Source: Clostridia bacterium (GTDB taxonomy: Bacteria; Bacillota; Clostridia; Christensenellales; Borkfalkiaceae). From it: a stretch of 64,000 nt of DNA. Of the stretch, positions 1 through 7,132 are shown one piece after another (positions within the stretch are counted from its first letter, which is position 1; each line of letters begins with the position of its first letter). Below the pieces are notes generated by a model, which did not search any database, was not told the DNA's origin, and worked only from the letters and a program-made list of their open reading frames with translations. The stretch is taken from positions 62,001 through 126,000 of the forward strand of contig JAFTTJ010000001.1 in assembly GCA_017466825.1 (NCBI GenBank), given 5' to 3'. Position numbers and translations under genes: made by a program.

Positions 1-701
1 GCCTTGTCGGCTTTAATCTTTTCAGCAACTTTATTTATATCGTAAGGAATTTCAGGAAGTAAAATTACGTCCGCTGCGCCTGCAATGCCGGCGTGAAGAG
101 TCATCCAACCTGCGCCACGTCCCATAATTTCAACAACCATTATTCTGTGGTGGGACATACCCGTCGTGCGGACTCTATCAAGACCGTCGGTTGCAACCGA
201 AATAGCGGTGTCAAAACCGAAAGTATAATCGGTGTTTGCCAAGTCGTTGTCAATCGTCTTGGGGATAGCGATTACGTTAACGCCCTTTCTTGAAAAATCT
301 CTTGCCGAAGTGAGCGTGCCGTCGCCACCTAAAATAAACAAAGCGTCTATGTTGGCGTCCTTTAAATGCTCGACTGCAACGTCGGAAACGTCTTCGTAAG
401 TGAGTTTACCGTTTTCGTCACGAACGAAATTTCCGTTTTCGTCTTTGATAGGATATTGGAACAAGTTATCCTTATTTGAACTGTATAAAATAGTACCGCC
501 CTTGGTGATAATTTCTTCAACGTCTTCTAAACCAAGATTGATGAAATCACCATGGTAAAGTCCGTGATATCCGTGGCGAACGCCTAAAACTTCTAAACCG
601 TATTTTGAAATAGCCGTTTTGACTACCGCTCGGATTACGGGATTTAAACCGGGACAATCCCCACCGCCCGTCATAATTGCAATCTTCTTAATTTCTTTCA
701 T
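1..701 (-). CDS. pfkA: 6-phosphofructokinase, N-terminal part (cut by window edge)
   Basis: Phosphorylates fructose 6-phosphate to fructose 1,6-bisphosphate in cytosolic glycolysis. The first ~233 residues are visible and the frame leaves the window open. Seen: N-terminal GGGDCPGLN loop, GGDGT nucleotide-binding motif and PKTIDND catalytic motif. Gly in GGDGT is the residue associated with ATP use, while the Lys of PKTIDND is typical of PPi-linked and group III enzymes, so the phosphoryl donor is not certain from motifs alone. Start ATG at 701-699 is preceded by an AGGAAGG ribosome binding site. Before phage insertion this gene lay directly downstream of rlmD on the same strand. Confidence 0.93.
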   Translation of the reverse strand, partial: MKEIKKIAIMTGGGDCPGLNPVIRAVVKTAISKYGLEVLGVRHGYHGLYHGDFINLGLEDVEEIITKGGTILYSSNKDNLFQYPIKDENGNFVRDENGKLTYEDVSDVAVEHLKDANIDALFILGGDGTLTSARDFSRKGVNVIAIPKTIDNDLANTDYTFGFDTAISVATDGLDRVRTTGMSHHRIMVVEIMGRGAGWMTLHAGIAGAADVILLPEIPYDINKVAEKIKADK

Positions 702-799
702 AAATTTTCCTTCCTGTTGTATATTCTATAATCGGCTTGTAGTTGCCGTAAAATTTTAAATTAAACCACTTATAGGGGCACTTTTATTAAACTTTTACC

Positions 800-838
800 T
801 TAAATTCTCTCTAAGCAAACAAGGGTTTCGACGTGCTT
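800..838 (-). pseudogene. displaced original 3' end of rlmD
   Basis: Read on the minus strand this stretch is AAG CAC GTC GAA ACC followed by seven codons and TAA at 802-800, giving KHVETLVCLERI and a stop. It continues in frame the rlmD coding sequence that now ends in phage DNA 40 kb away (MFPQT then KHVET). It is therefore the native last 12 codons of rlmD, cut off by prophage insertion and left beside pfkA. It has no start of its own and is presumably untranslated in the lysogen. Confidence 0.88.
828..838. other. attL: attL core of the prophage
   Basis: The 11-bp sequence TCGACGTGCTT occurs here and again at 40261-40271, at the two edges of the phage genes. Identity extends patchily outward (GTTTCG here, GTCTCG at the right end). 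Both copies lie in the KHVET codons of rlmD read on the minus strand. Joining the outer flanks restores an uninterrupted rlmD, which identifies this as the left attachment site made by the phage serine integrase. The exact crossover dinucleotide cannot be seen. Confidence 0.88.
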
Positions 839-914
839 CGCCTTACGCACGGAATTTCCTATCACGGCCGTTTACGACCTCGATTTTTCAAACGTCGCGA
901 TGTCGTTTGTTTAA
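839..914 (+). other. phage-form C-terminal extension of the integrase (attP left half)
   Basis: In the circular phage the sequence after the attP core is this left-end DNA. Continuing the integrase frame from TCG ACG TGC through the core gives TTC GCC TTA CGC and on, open for 24 residues beyond the shared Phe, to TAA at 912-914. In the lysogen the integrase instead reads TTT GTT TGA and ends. The rest of the gap up to the holin gene at 968 holds no gene that I can recognise. Confidence 0.7.
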
Positions 915-967
915 TCATTATAGCATACCCGATAGGTAAAGGTCAAACTCTGAAGGGTGGCATTTCG

Positions 968-1300
968 CTACTTTTTGGAGTTTTTGCTGACCTGTTTCTT
1001 TGCGTAGGCTTCGATTCGGTCGAATGCCGCTTGCACAATTCCCTTTACCACGTCCCTTTTGATTATGGGTTTCAGGATAGCGGGTATCAATGCGTATACT
1101 TGGTCGGTCGCTGCATCGAGTTTTTGCGCGCCTATCTTTTCGTCTTCTGGGTCTTCGTCGGGTTCCGCGTCATTGATGGCTCCCTCTGCCGCTTTGTATA
1201 ACTTCCCTTTTATGTAGAAGTAATACGAAAGGAACGAAACCACCACGGCGAGAATGCCGAGTAAAATCGTTATAATGGTTGAAACGGTTTCTGCTTTCAT
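968..1300 (-). CDS. putative phage holin (LL-H type)
   Basis: 110 residues: an N-terminal hydrophobic segment (about residues 7-30, rich in I, L, V and F), an acidic stretch DAEPDEDPEDE, then an amphipathic C-terminus ending KKQVSKNSKK. Size, single N-terminal membrane span and location at the end of the late operon fit the LL-H-type holins that permeabilise the membrane at lysis. ATG overlaps the end of the preceding gene by 4 bases. No endolysin gene follows it before attL, which is unusual for this position. Assignment is by layout rather than a diagnostic motif. Confidence 0.65.
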   Translation of the reverse strand: MKAETVSTIITILLGILAVVVSFLSYYFYIKGKLYKAAEGAINDAEPDEDPEDEKIGAQKLDAATDQVYALIPAILKPIIKRDVVKGIVQAAFDRIEAYAKKQVSKNSKK

Positions 1301-1614
1301 TCGTTATGTCCTCCTGTATATTCCACGTGTCTTGCTACTTCGTCAATGCGCTTGTGCGCTTGCTTACAGCTTTCCTCTACGCGCGTGAGCCTTTCGCCCT
1401 GCGTATCCTGCTTTCGTGCCACTTCTTTAACGTCAAGGCGCAAGTCGTCGAAACTATTTCGCATGTACTTGATGTCGCCTCTGATTCCGCCGTCGTCTTT
1501 GCCGGCATTGTAGTCTTCTTTCTTGCGGTCTCTCGTTACGCCTATAATGGTGCAAGTGACCGCAATTGCGGAAATCACCACGCTGGCAATTGCTATAATG
1601 GTTCCTGCGTCCAT
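1297..1614 (-). CDS. XhlA-like membrane/coiled-coil lysis protein
   Basis: 105 residues with an N-terminal membrane segment (roughly residues 4-26, IIAIASVVISAIAV) and a charged helical remainder with a coiled-coil look (KYMRNSFDDLRLDVKEVARK). This architecture resembles XhlA/haemolysin-type or Rz-like accessory lysis proteins next to holins. It lies between the XkdX-like gene and the holin with 1-4 bp spacing, clearly co-transcribed. The exact role is not certain. Confidence 0.6.
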   Translation of the reverse strand: MDAGTIIAIASVVISAIAVTCTIIGVTRDRKKEDYNAGKDDGGIRGDIKYMRNSFDDLRLDVKEVARKQDTQGERLTRVEESCKQAHKRIDEVARHVEYTGGHNE

Positions 1615-1615
1615 A

Positions 1616-1762
1616 TCAAGCCTCCTTTGCGTAAGGTTCGCCTGTGATGGTTTCGTATTCTTCAGCAGTTATCCACTTTTTTTCCACGGCATCAGCCACT
1701 CTGCTTTTGCTCCACAGGCCGTTGTCGTAGTACTCTCTGACCTTGTTAAACTTTGCGCTCAT
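1616..1762 (-). CDS. XkdX-family small phage protein
   Basis: 48-residue protein beginning MSAKFNKVREYY, with W-rich centre and ending EYETITGEPYAKEA. The pattern of a short helix, VADAVEKKWIT and a closing ITGE.Y is that of the XkdX family found between tail and lysis genes of Bacillota phages; function unknown. The start at 1762 is chosen because AGGAGG lies 9 bases upstream; an upstream in-frame ATG at 1804 has no such site and would overlap the preceding gene more. Confidence 0.75.
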   Translation of the reverse strand: MSAKFNKVREYYDNGLWSKSRVADAVEKKWITAEEYETITGEPYAKEA

Positions 1763-1919
1763 CAACGTGTCCCTCCTGTTCCGTGTTTTGCTCGAGTTCG
1801 ACACCGGTCATCATTGCGATGTAGTCGGCGTCTGCCTTGGCTTTCGTCAATTCAGCCCCTTGGGCTTCGCGCATTTGACGTTCCGCCATGAGTTGTTCCC
1901 TGATTGTGAGATGTTTCAT
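1746..1919 (-). CDS. small helical phage protein, unknown
   Basis: 57 residues, mostly one charged helix (REQLMAERQMREAQGAEL). The start at 1919 follows GGGAGG by 8 bases; it overlaps the 3' end of the reverse transcriptase gene by 68 bases. It precedes the XkdX-like gene in the late operon. Short proteins of this type are common between tail and holin genes, and I recognise no domain. Confidence 0.55.
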   Translation of the reverse strand: MKHLTIREQLMAERQMREAQGAELTKAKADADYIAMMTGVELEQNTEQEGHVDERKV

Positions 1920-2979
1920 TTTGGTGTTCCTCCCATAAATTTTCGTAGAATTTGTCCATTTTTCGGACGACGCCCCTGTTATCGCCTTTCTTGGCATGCG
2001 CTCTGAAGGCTTCGTAGCATTTATCTACTTCAGCTCTTGTCTTTACGCCTGCTTTTGCGAGGCCCACAAGTCGGCGCAGTTTCCGTCTTTCGTGCGAAAC
2101 CTTTTCCGGGAGTATCCGCATGGTTACGCGACCGTTCTCGTTCAGCCTGAAGCTGAAACCGAGAAAATGCACGGGCTGTGTGACGGGTTGTACCTGCGTT
2201 TTCTTTGGGCTTAATCGCAGCCCTTTTTTATCCAGCTCTGCACGGATGCGCTCTCTGCAATAGCGCAGGTATTCTATGTCTTGGTGTATCAGAATAAAAT
2301 CGTCCATGTATCTGACGTAGTGCTTTATGCCGAGTTCTTCCTTTATCATGTGGTCGATTCCGTCCAGCACCGCCAGTTGGATTATCTGGGTGACCTGCGA
2401 GCCGAGTCCCATACCTTTTGCGGGGTCTTTGCCCTGCGTGAAACTGTCAATTATTCGCGCGGCTTCTTGCATCGCCCAGTCGTCTTTTATTCTTTTACGT
2501 AGCGCATCCTTTGCTACTTCGTGTGACGTGCTTCCGAAATAATCGGAGATGTCGCACTTCAGTATTCCGCCCACCAGACCATTTTCTTTGTAATGCTCTT
2601 TTAAGTGATGGGCGAGTCGTTCTCTCGAGAAGTCTGTTCCCTTGCCTATTTGGCACGCACCATTGTCGTGGATGAAACTCCGCGTCACGGTTTTGTATAG
2701 GTAGTTGTCGCAGAAACTTCTTTGAAAGACCCTGTCCTTTATTCTTGTACTGACGATGTCCCTTTCCTTTGGTTCGTGAACCTTAAAAACGGTATAATCG
2801 TCTATCTTGTATGTGCCTGTTTCGTGTTGCTTTTTCAGCTTATAGCAGTTCACGAGTCCGTTTTTGACGTAGCTCGCTACGCTATCTTTCCACACGACGT
2901 TCTTTTTGCTGATTCGCATCGCCTTGTAAAGGTTGCCGAACCCGCAGACCACTTGTTTTACGTCTTGCTTTTCATTCAT
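1852..2979 (-). CDS. diversity-generating retroelement reverse transcriptase
   Basis: 375-residue reverse transcriptase that copies the template repeat RNA with errors at adenines. Seen: KCDISDYFGS (motif with the first catalytic Asp), GMGLGSQVTQ (the SQ-containing motif typical of DGR enzymes) and RYMDDFIL carrying the catalytic YMDD. A thumb-like Lys/Arg-rich end follows. It lies immediately downstream of avd and the template repeat on the same strand, the standard target-avd-TR-RT order. The C-terminus overlaps the next small gene. The start has only a weak ribosome binding site. Confidence 0.95.
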   Translation of the reverse strand: MNEKQDVKQVVCGFGNLYKAMRISKKNVVWKDSVASYVKNGLVNCYKLKKQHETGTYKIDDYTVFKVHEPKERDIVSTRIKDRVFQRSFCDNYLYKTVTRSFIHDNGACQIGKGTDFSRERLAHHLKEHYKENGLVGGILKCDISDYFGSTSHEVAKDALRKRIKDDWAMQEAARIIDSFTQGKDPAKGMGLGSQVTQIIQLAVLDGIDHMIKEELGIKHYVRYMDDFILIHQDIEYLRYCRERIRAELDKKGLRLSPKKTQVQPVTQPVHFLGFSFRLNENGRVTMRILPEKVSHERRKLRRLVGLAKAGVKTRAEVDKCYEAFRAHAKKGDNRGVVRKMDKFYENLWEEHQNETSHNQGTTHGGTSNARSPRG

Positions 2980-3133
2980 AATCTTATACAGCCGTTTAGG
3001 TAAGCCCCTCCCCGGAGGGCGAGTCTTACCGCGGCGTTTCTTTTCGCCTTTCTCTGAAGGTCAGGGTAGCAGTTCCTTGTGATATTGCATTGATTTCTGC
3101 CTTTTGACGGGCCTACTTTAAGCGAGCGGTTGC
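2980..3133 (-). ncRNA. TR-to-RT spacer of the DGR template RNA
   Basis: Noncoding stretch between the template repeat and the reverse transcriptase start. In studied DGRs the RNA downstream of TR primes and positions cDNA synthesis, so this spacer is expected to be part of the structured template RNA. A CCCTCC/GGAGGG hairpin is visible around 3004-3020. Open frames through this region are side effects of the repeat and not genes. Confidence 0.55.
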
Positions 3134-3241
3134 CACAATCCGGGGCGACGCCGTTCGTGTTGTTCGCATTGTTGTTGTTGACATTCCCTGAAGGGTTGAC
3201 ATTGCGCACGTTGTTCGCGTTCGAAGTGTTAGGAGAACGGA
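3134..3241 (-). repeat. DGR template repeat (TR)
   Basis: About 108 bp, closely matching the 3' ends of two phage genes (3732-3839 and 26659-26755). On the minus strand it is rich in AAC codons and translates to a run of Asn (NNNNANNTNGVAP), the hallmark of a DGR template. Of 17 differences to the first variable repeat, 16 lie at template adenines; all 14 differences to the second do. The GC-rich end CGTCGCCCCGG with ATTG (CTTG in both variable repeats) is the expected initiation region, IMH* versus IMH. Confidence 0.95.
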
Positions 3242-3259
3242 CGGCCGAGCTATCAACTA

Positions 3260-3676
3260 CTAACCTATGTATTCTTTGAACCTTTCTGCGTCGGACTTCT
3301 TCCAGTTCTTCAGGTAGTTCTGAACTTCAATCACGAGACCTGTCCAGTTTTCCACCTTACTTTCTTCAAGGTTGAATGTCCTATACGCTACGTCCATTAA
3401 ACTTAAAGCCGCGTAGCTCGCCGATAAGGCTTGCTTTTGCAGGGTTTCTCGCAGTTCGTAGTCAGCCTTGCTGGAAACATACACGGCGTTCGCTTGTGTG
3501 ATGCATCGGTGTATTTCCAGAACCGAGTCCACTATTTTCCCGGTCACGCACCAGCGGTATCGTTTTGGGAAGTTCTTCTCGTTGCTACAGATTTTGACCG
3601 TGAACGCTGCGAGTTCGCTGGCTTTCGTAAATACTACGAGCTGTCCCTCTCCGCGCTTTGATTTAACTACTGACAT
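3260..3676 (-). CDS. avd: DGR accessory variability determinant (Avd-like)
   Basis: 138 residues predicted as four amphipathic helices (KRYRWCVTGKIVDSVLEIHR, SKADYELRETLQKQAL, SYAALSLMDVAY and a C-terminal helix to KEYIG). This is the four-helix-bundle look of Avd, the pentameric partner that binds the RT and template RNA in DGRs and is related to proteins encoded in 23S rRNA intervening sequences. It sits between the variable target gene and the template repeat, exactly where Avd genes lie. The motif is structural rather than catalytic, so the call depends on context. Confidence 0.9.
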   Translation of the reverse strand: MSVVKSKRGEGQLVVFTKASELAAFTVKICSNEKNFPKRYRWCVTGKIVDSVLEIHRCITQANAVYVSSKADYELRETLQKQALSASYAALSLMDVAYRTFNLEESKVENWTGLVIEVQNYLKNWKKSDAERFKEYIG

Positions 3677-3693
3677 GTTTTAGGCTCCTTTAT

Positions 3694-3711
3694 GCGCCCC
3701 TTTCGGGGCGC
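3694..3711 (-). other. GAAA-loop hairpin downstream of variable repeat 1
   Basis: GCGCCCC, four-base loop, GGGGCGC: a perfect 7-bp stem whose loop reads GAAA on the coding strand, ending 10 bases beyond the stop codon of the target gene. In the Bordetella phage DGR, a short hairpin with a four-base loop just after VR promotes retrohoming. The surrounding 31 bp (3693-3723) are identical to 26613-26643 after the second variable repeat. On the + strand it also resembles a terminator, but no gene there ends at it. Confidence 0.75.
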
Positions 3712-3720
3712 GATTTTTGA

Positions 3721-5088
3721 TTAAACGATTACACAAGCCGGGGCGACGCCGTCCGTGTCGTGCGCAATGACGCTGTAGACACTCCCCGAAGGGTAGACAA
3801 TGCGCACGATGTTCGCGTTCGAAAGGTAAGGAGAACGGAGCCACCAGTAGGTCGCTGCGCCATTTCTGTACTTCGTTCTCGATGCATCCTCCGTGTAGTC
3901 CGCACCGTTCGTCTTATTGTTTACTTCCCAGAAAGGATACGGCGGTTCTTCAGCGCGCTTGCCCGAATACATCTCGTAGTTGGAAAGCAAGAACACGCGT
4001 TCGTCGCTCTCCACGTAGCCGCCGCCATCCGTGAGAGTGTTCAGGGCGGTTTGCTTTTTGACGTTGCCGAGAACTGCCACAAGTGAGGGGTCAAGCCCAC
4101 GTAAGAACCCGATTTCCGAGGCTGCCCACGAAGGCGGTCTGTCATAATCGGTTTTAGGGGTCCAGACTGCGCCTTTTTCCGCAGAGCTGTTCAGCCATTG
4201 CCTGATAGCCGATTCTGCCCAGTTGTTCGAACCGTAGCGGATTCTGTGCGTGTGGTTGCACGCTCTGATGCTTTCGAGTGCCGTTCCGCCCGCTCCCTCG
4301 CTGACCGCTACTTCTTCGAGTGCTGTGGTGGTCGTTTTGTTTTCATAGGTTCTGATTTTTACGGTCGATGCCTGAACCTGATACCCCCATACGAAGGTGA
4401 TTTGTCCGCCTGCGGGAACCGCTTTCGTAAGCGTGAACTGATAGGTCTTGCCGCCACCGTAGGTAGGGTCATATCCTGCTAAAAGCGTGAAGTTATACGT
4501 CCCCGCCGGGAGTTCTTCTTCCGCGTAGAATAAAGCCTCCGGCGCGTCGAATTGCAGAGCCGTGATGCAGTCGTGCATTTGAAGGGTGAGCGAATGCGTG
4601 AACTTCTTGTCGCTCGGCGTGTCGTGGTCGATACCTATAACGTCCCACACGATTTTCGTGGTAGTTTCCACTACGATGATGTGGTCGTTCGCTGCGGCCG
4701 TTCCAGTTATCGTCAAGCCATACTCGGAAAGGGTCACGGGTTCACCGTTGAAAAGCCACGCGCTACCGTCGTATGTGAATTCATAGGTTCCGCTGTGAGC
4801 TTCACCCATTTTCGCTACGAACGCTAATTCATCCACGTTGACGGCTGTGATACCCGTGCTGTCACCCTTGTTTACCGTGATTGTTTTCTCGCGTTCGCAC
4901 TCGAACTGGTCGCCCACCGAGAACGCTTTGCTTGCGAGTCCCATTCTCACGATTGCCTGCACGTCTGCCCATGAGGTCACTTTGATTCCCTCTCCTTTAC
5001 CGCTTGCAATTGCGGCAAGAAGGGCGTTCTGTGCATCCATTTTCTCTGCGAACGTTTCGTCCGAGAGAATTCGCCTTTTTGTTGCCAT
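3721..5088 (-). CDS. DGR-diversified tail-tip / receptor-binding protein
   Basis: 455 residues. The N-terminal third is phage-baseplate-like, the middle is beta-rich, and the C-terminal ~180 residues form a DUF6273/C-type-lectin-like domain (NWAESAIRQWLN, YWWLRSPYLSNAN, GVAPACVIV). The last ~36 residues are encoded by variable repeat 1 and are rewritten by the adjacent retroelement, so this is very likely the host-binding protein of the virion. It lies directly downstream of the baseplate and fibre genes and upstream of avd. ATG has a well-placed AGGAGG about 8 bases upstream. Confidence 0.9.
   Translation of the reverse strand: MATKRRILSDETFAEKMDAQNALLAAIASGKGEGIKVTSWADVQAIVRMGLASKAFSVGDQFECEREKTITVNKGDSTGITAVNVDELAFVAKMGEAHSGTYEFTYDGSAWLFNGEPVTLSEYGLTITGTAAANDHIIVVETTTKIVWDVIGIDHDTPSDKKFTHSLTLQMHDCITALQFDAPEALFYAEEELPAGTYNFTLLAGYDPTYGGGKTYQFTLTKAVPAGGQITFVWGYQVQASTVKIRTYENKTTTTALEEVAVSEGAGGTALESIRACNHTHRIRYGSNNWAESAIRQWLNSSAEKGAVWTPKTDYDRPPSWAASEIGFLRGLDPSLVAVLGNVKKQTALNTLTDGGGYVESDERVFLLSNYEMYSGKRAEEPPYPFWEVNNKTNGADYTEDASRTKYRNGAATYWWLRSPYLSNANIVRIVYPSGSVYSVIAHDTDGVAPACVIV
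3732..3839 (-). repeat. DGR variable repeat 1 (VR1)
   Basis: Aligns base for base with the template repeat at an offset of 598. Seventeen differences counted by eye, 16 at positions that are adenine in the template coding strand. It encodes the C-terminus of the tail-tip protein, from about RSPYLSNAN to GVAPA. The unmutated GC-rich end beside the stop codon is the initiation-of-mutagenic-homing region. Confidence 0.94.
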
Positions 5089-5112
5089 ATTTTTATCCTC
5101 CTATAAGGTTTC

Positions 5113-5991
5113 TTATTCTTCCGTTGTATCTACGTAGCAAGGGTACCCCTCGTCGTCGTAGGTCAACGTGATTTGCATTTGGTCGTAGATTTCTTGAACC
5201 TTGTCGGCGTTCTCCGCCGCCGCGTTGATGTTTACGATTGCATCTTCAAGGTCTTTTATCAAGGCATCGTATTCCGCCACGCGATTTGCCTCTGCCGTGG
5301 CGCGGAGACTTTCCGCGCTGGCTCTTGCCTTTTCTGCCGCAATACGCGCCGTCTCTGCACTCGCTCTTGCATTCTCGGCCGTAATACGCGCCGTTTCTGC
5401 GCTTGCTCTGGCGGTTTCTGCAGATGCACGAGATGTTTCTGCACGCGTTCTGCCGAGTTCATTATTCTGCCTTACCGTTTCTTGTTCACCTCTCGTTGTT
5501 TCCGCGCTGGCTCTTGCCTTTTCTGCCGCAATACGCGCCGTCTCTGCTTGACTTATCTCACTTGCAATGCGAATGTATTCATCGAGAACGTCCACGCTTG
5601 CCATTGCTACTTTTGCGTAATTGATGCCTGTCGCTGTTATAGGGACGATTACGGGGTTCCATACCGTTTTTACGGCATTCTCTCCGCTCCCACTTGAGGC
5701 GTAAAAAACAAGTATAGTGTTACCTGCGTAAGTCATTGACGCAGGAAGTTTGAAGCTGGTCGTGCTGCCTGTGAACTCGTAGGTGTCGTATTCGCATTTT
5801 GCGTTCTTCATGTACACGTATCGTCTTTGCCCGGTATACGCATCAGGGTAATTCACTTGAATTTCTGTAGCGTTGTTTTCGCCCTCCACTACGTTATACC
5901 CGCCTGCTTGCGCTACCACATTCACGTCGAGTGCGTCAATGGTCTGTCTGGTTCTTTTATTCGTTAAAAGTGTTATAGTTATGTTCGGCAT
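5113..5991 (-). CDS. baseplate upper protein (BppU-like) with coiled-coil repeats
   Basis: 292 residues. The N-terminal ~110 residues resemble BppU N-terminal domains of Gram-positive siphophage baseplates. Residues ~145-240 are a long Ala-rich coiled coil made of 7-residue units (ARASAET, ARITAEN, ARIAAEK), and a short C-terminal domain contains DEGYPCYVD. It probably links the tail-tip protein to the baseplate. The DNA of the coil is internally repetitive and could lengthen or shorten by recombination. Confidence 0.75.
   Translation of the reverse strand: MPNITITLLTNKRTRQTIDALDVNVVAQAGGYNVVEGENNATEIQVNYPDAYTGQRRYVYMKNAKCEYDTYEFTGSTTSFKLPASMTYAGNTILVFYASSGSGENAVKTVWNPVIVPITATGINYAKVAMASVDVLDEYIRIASEISQAETARIAAEKARASAETTRGEQETVRQNNELGRTRAETSRASAETARASAETARITAENARASAETARIAAEKARASAESLRATAEANRVAEYDALIKDLEDAIVNINAAAENADKVQEIYDQMQITLTYDDEGYPCYVDTTEE
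5310..5358 (-). repeat. 49-bp direct repeat in the coiled-coil gene, copy 1
   Basis: Identical to 5499-5547, both in frame, encoding the Ala-rich heptads AETARIAAEKARASAE. The exact identity at DNA level suggests recent duplication or gene conversion within the coiled coil. Confidence 0.85.
5499..5547 (-). repeat. 49-bp direct repeat in the coiled-coil gene, copy 2
   Basis: Second exact copy of 5310-5358; the spacing of 189 bp is a multiple of 3, so recombination between copies would remove 63 residues and keep the frame. Confidence 0.85.
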
Positions 5992-6003
5992 CTATCTATC
6001 TCC

Positions 6004-7122
6004 TTATGTGATTGCTGGTGCTTCGTATCCGAAGGAAATCAACCAGCTTTTATAGTCCCCGTAAAAAGCCACACCCGTGTCACCGAAGGCGTTCACGTAT
6101 TCTACGGTACCGTCTGTGTTAATTTTCATTATAACCGTTCCGCTACCAAATGACGAGCCGCTTATTGACGAGAAGTTTGTTCCTAATGTTCCCGTTATGG
6201 TTATATATTCCGCCTTGGATGGACGAAAGTTTGCAGGTATCGTTCCGAGAACGCGGTCCCACGCATAATCAGGGAGCCATATCGCTTTGTTTGTAAGCAC
6301 TAATTTCCCTGTAACATAGTTCCCTTGCCTGAACAGCCCTTGTGTCGCCGCGGCGGCTGTCGTCGCATTAGGGCTATAAGCTGTACCGCAGAAAGTTATA
6401 GCCCCTGACTTAAAACCCAAATTAGCGAGCCTCGTGTCGATGGTGTCGAATTTAGTTTTTATATTCCCTGAACTCGTATTATAGTTTTTTGCCGTCGTTG
6501 CAGTATCGGAGTCTGTTGCTTTGTCTGCGTGGTCTGCTTCTTCGGCTCGATTTGCGTACTCGCTTCGAAGCGGATATCCTATCGTCGCTACTCCCAGCGA
6601 CGTCCAGTTCGCTGTTGCTGTCACGGTTCCTGCCGTGTTCACAGTCAACCTATAAAGTGGCATCTGGTATATCCCCGTCGGATTAGTGATTAGGTTGTCT
6701 TGACTGACGGGTGTCCAGCTTGAGCTGGAACCGTTATCGTATAAGTTAATCGAACCGTAGGCTTCATCCGGGTTGTGAAGGTCCCATTCAAGGTACACGA
6801 ATATGTACTTCGTCCCCGTCGTTGCAGCCGTCCCCACAAGGTGGACGGTTTGTTCGGACTGCAAGTCGTATCCGTAAGCGGTCGCCATTCCACGTCCTAC
6901 CGCGATGTCCGAAACGTTCGACGCGGAAAGTTTCCACATGAAGTTTGAGTTCGCTGTTCTTGCTACGCCTTTTGCCGACGTTGCCGTATAAAACGAATTG
7001 TCGAGAACGCCTGTGTCGCGCCCTCGTATTCGCCTTAACGCTTCCGCCTGAAAGCGCGGGTTTATGGCGTTGATGCCTTTCTCTGCATTTCCCGCGCCGG
7101 CGAGTAAAAGTCTTTCTGCCAT
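6004..7122 (-). CDS. tail fibre / baseplate receptor protein
   Basis: 372 residues. Begins MAERLLLAGAGNAEKG, has a beta-rich middle, an Ala-rich coiled segment (YANRAEEADHADKATDSDTA) and a Gly/Ser/Thr-rich C-terminal beta domain. This is the architecture of siphophage tail fibres or upper baseplate proteins. It is flanked by the tail-associated protein and the BppU-like gene in a tightly packed leftward operon. No enzymatic motif is apparent. Confidence 0.7.
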   Translation of the reverse strand: MAERLLLAGAGNAEKGINAINPRFQAEALRRIRGRDTGVLDNSFYTATSAKGVARTANSNFMWKLSASNVSDIAVGRGMATAYGYDLQSEQTVHLVGTAATTGTKYIFVYLEWDLHNPDEAYGSINLYDNGSSSSWTPVSQDNLITNPTGIYQMPLYRLTVNTAGTVTATANWTSLGVATIGYPLRSEYANRAEEADHADKATDSDTATTAKNYNTSSGNIKTKFDTIDTRLANLGFKSGAITFCGTAYSPNATTAAAATQGLFRQGNYVTGKLVLTNKAIWLPDYAWDRVLGTIPANFRPSKAEYITITGTLGTNFSSISGSSFGSGTVIMKINTDGTVEYVNAFGDTGVAFYGDYKSWLISFGYEAPAIT

Positions 7123-7132
7123 GTTATCCTCC

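Noticed and set aside
833..1201. 122-residue rightward ORF over the holin gene
   Set aside because: Antisense shadow of the holin gene and attL; no ribosome site and odd composition. Only the integrase-frame extension to 914 is meaningful.
1297..1614. Endolysin or amidase in the lysis region
   Set aside because: No catalytic motif; N-terminal membrane span plus coiled coil fits an accessory lysis protein.
2976..3209. Open frame beginning RNVNPSGNVNNNN
   Set aside because: This is the translated template repeat and its spacer; the Asn run is the DGR template signature, not a protein gene.
3694..3711. Ordinary rho-independent terminator
   Set aside because: The T-run lies on the + strand side while all nearby genes read on the minus strand; identical block after VR2 and GAAA loop argue for a DGR element, though a secondary terminator role is not excluded.
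5173..5697. Cys-rich rightward ORF opposite the baseplate coiled coil
   Set aside because: Antisense of Ala-rich heptad repeats; repetitive Cys/Arg composition is a reading artefact.
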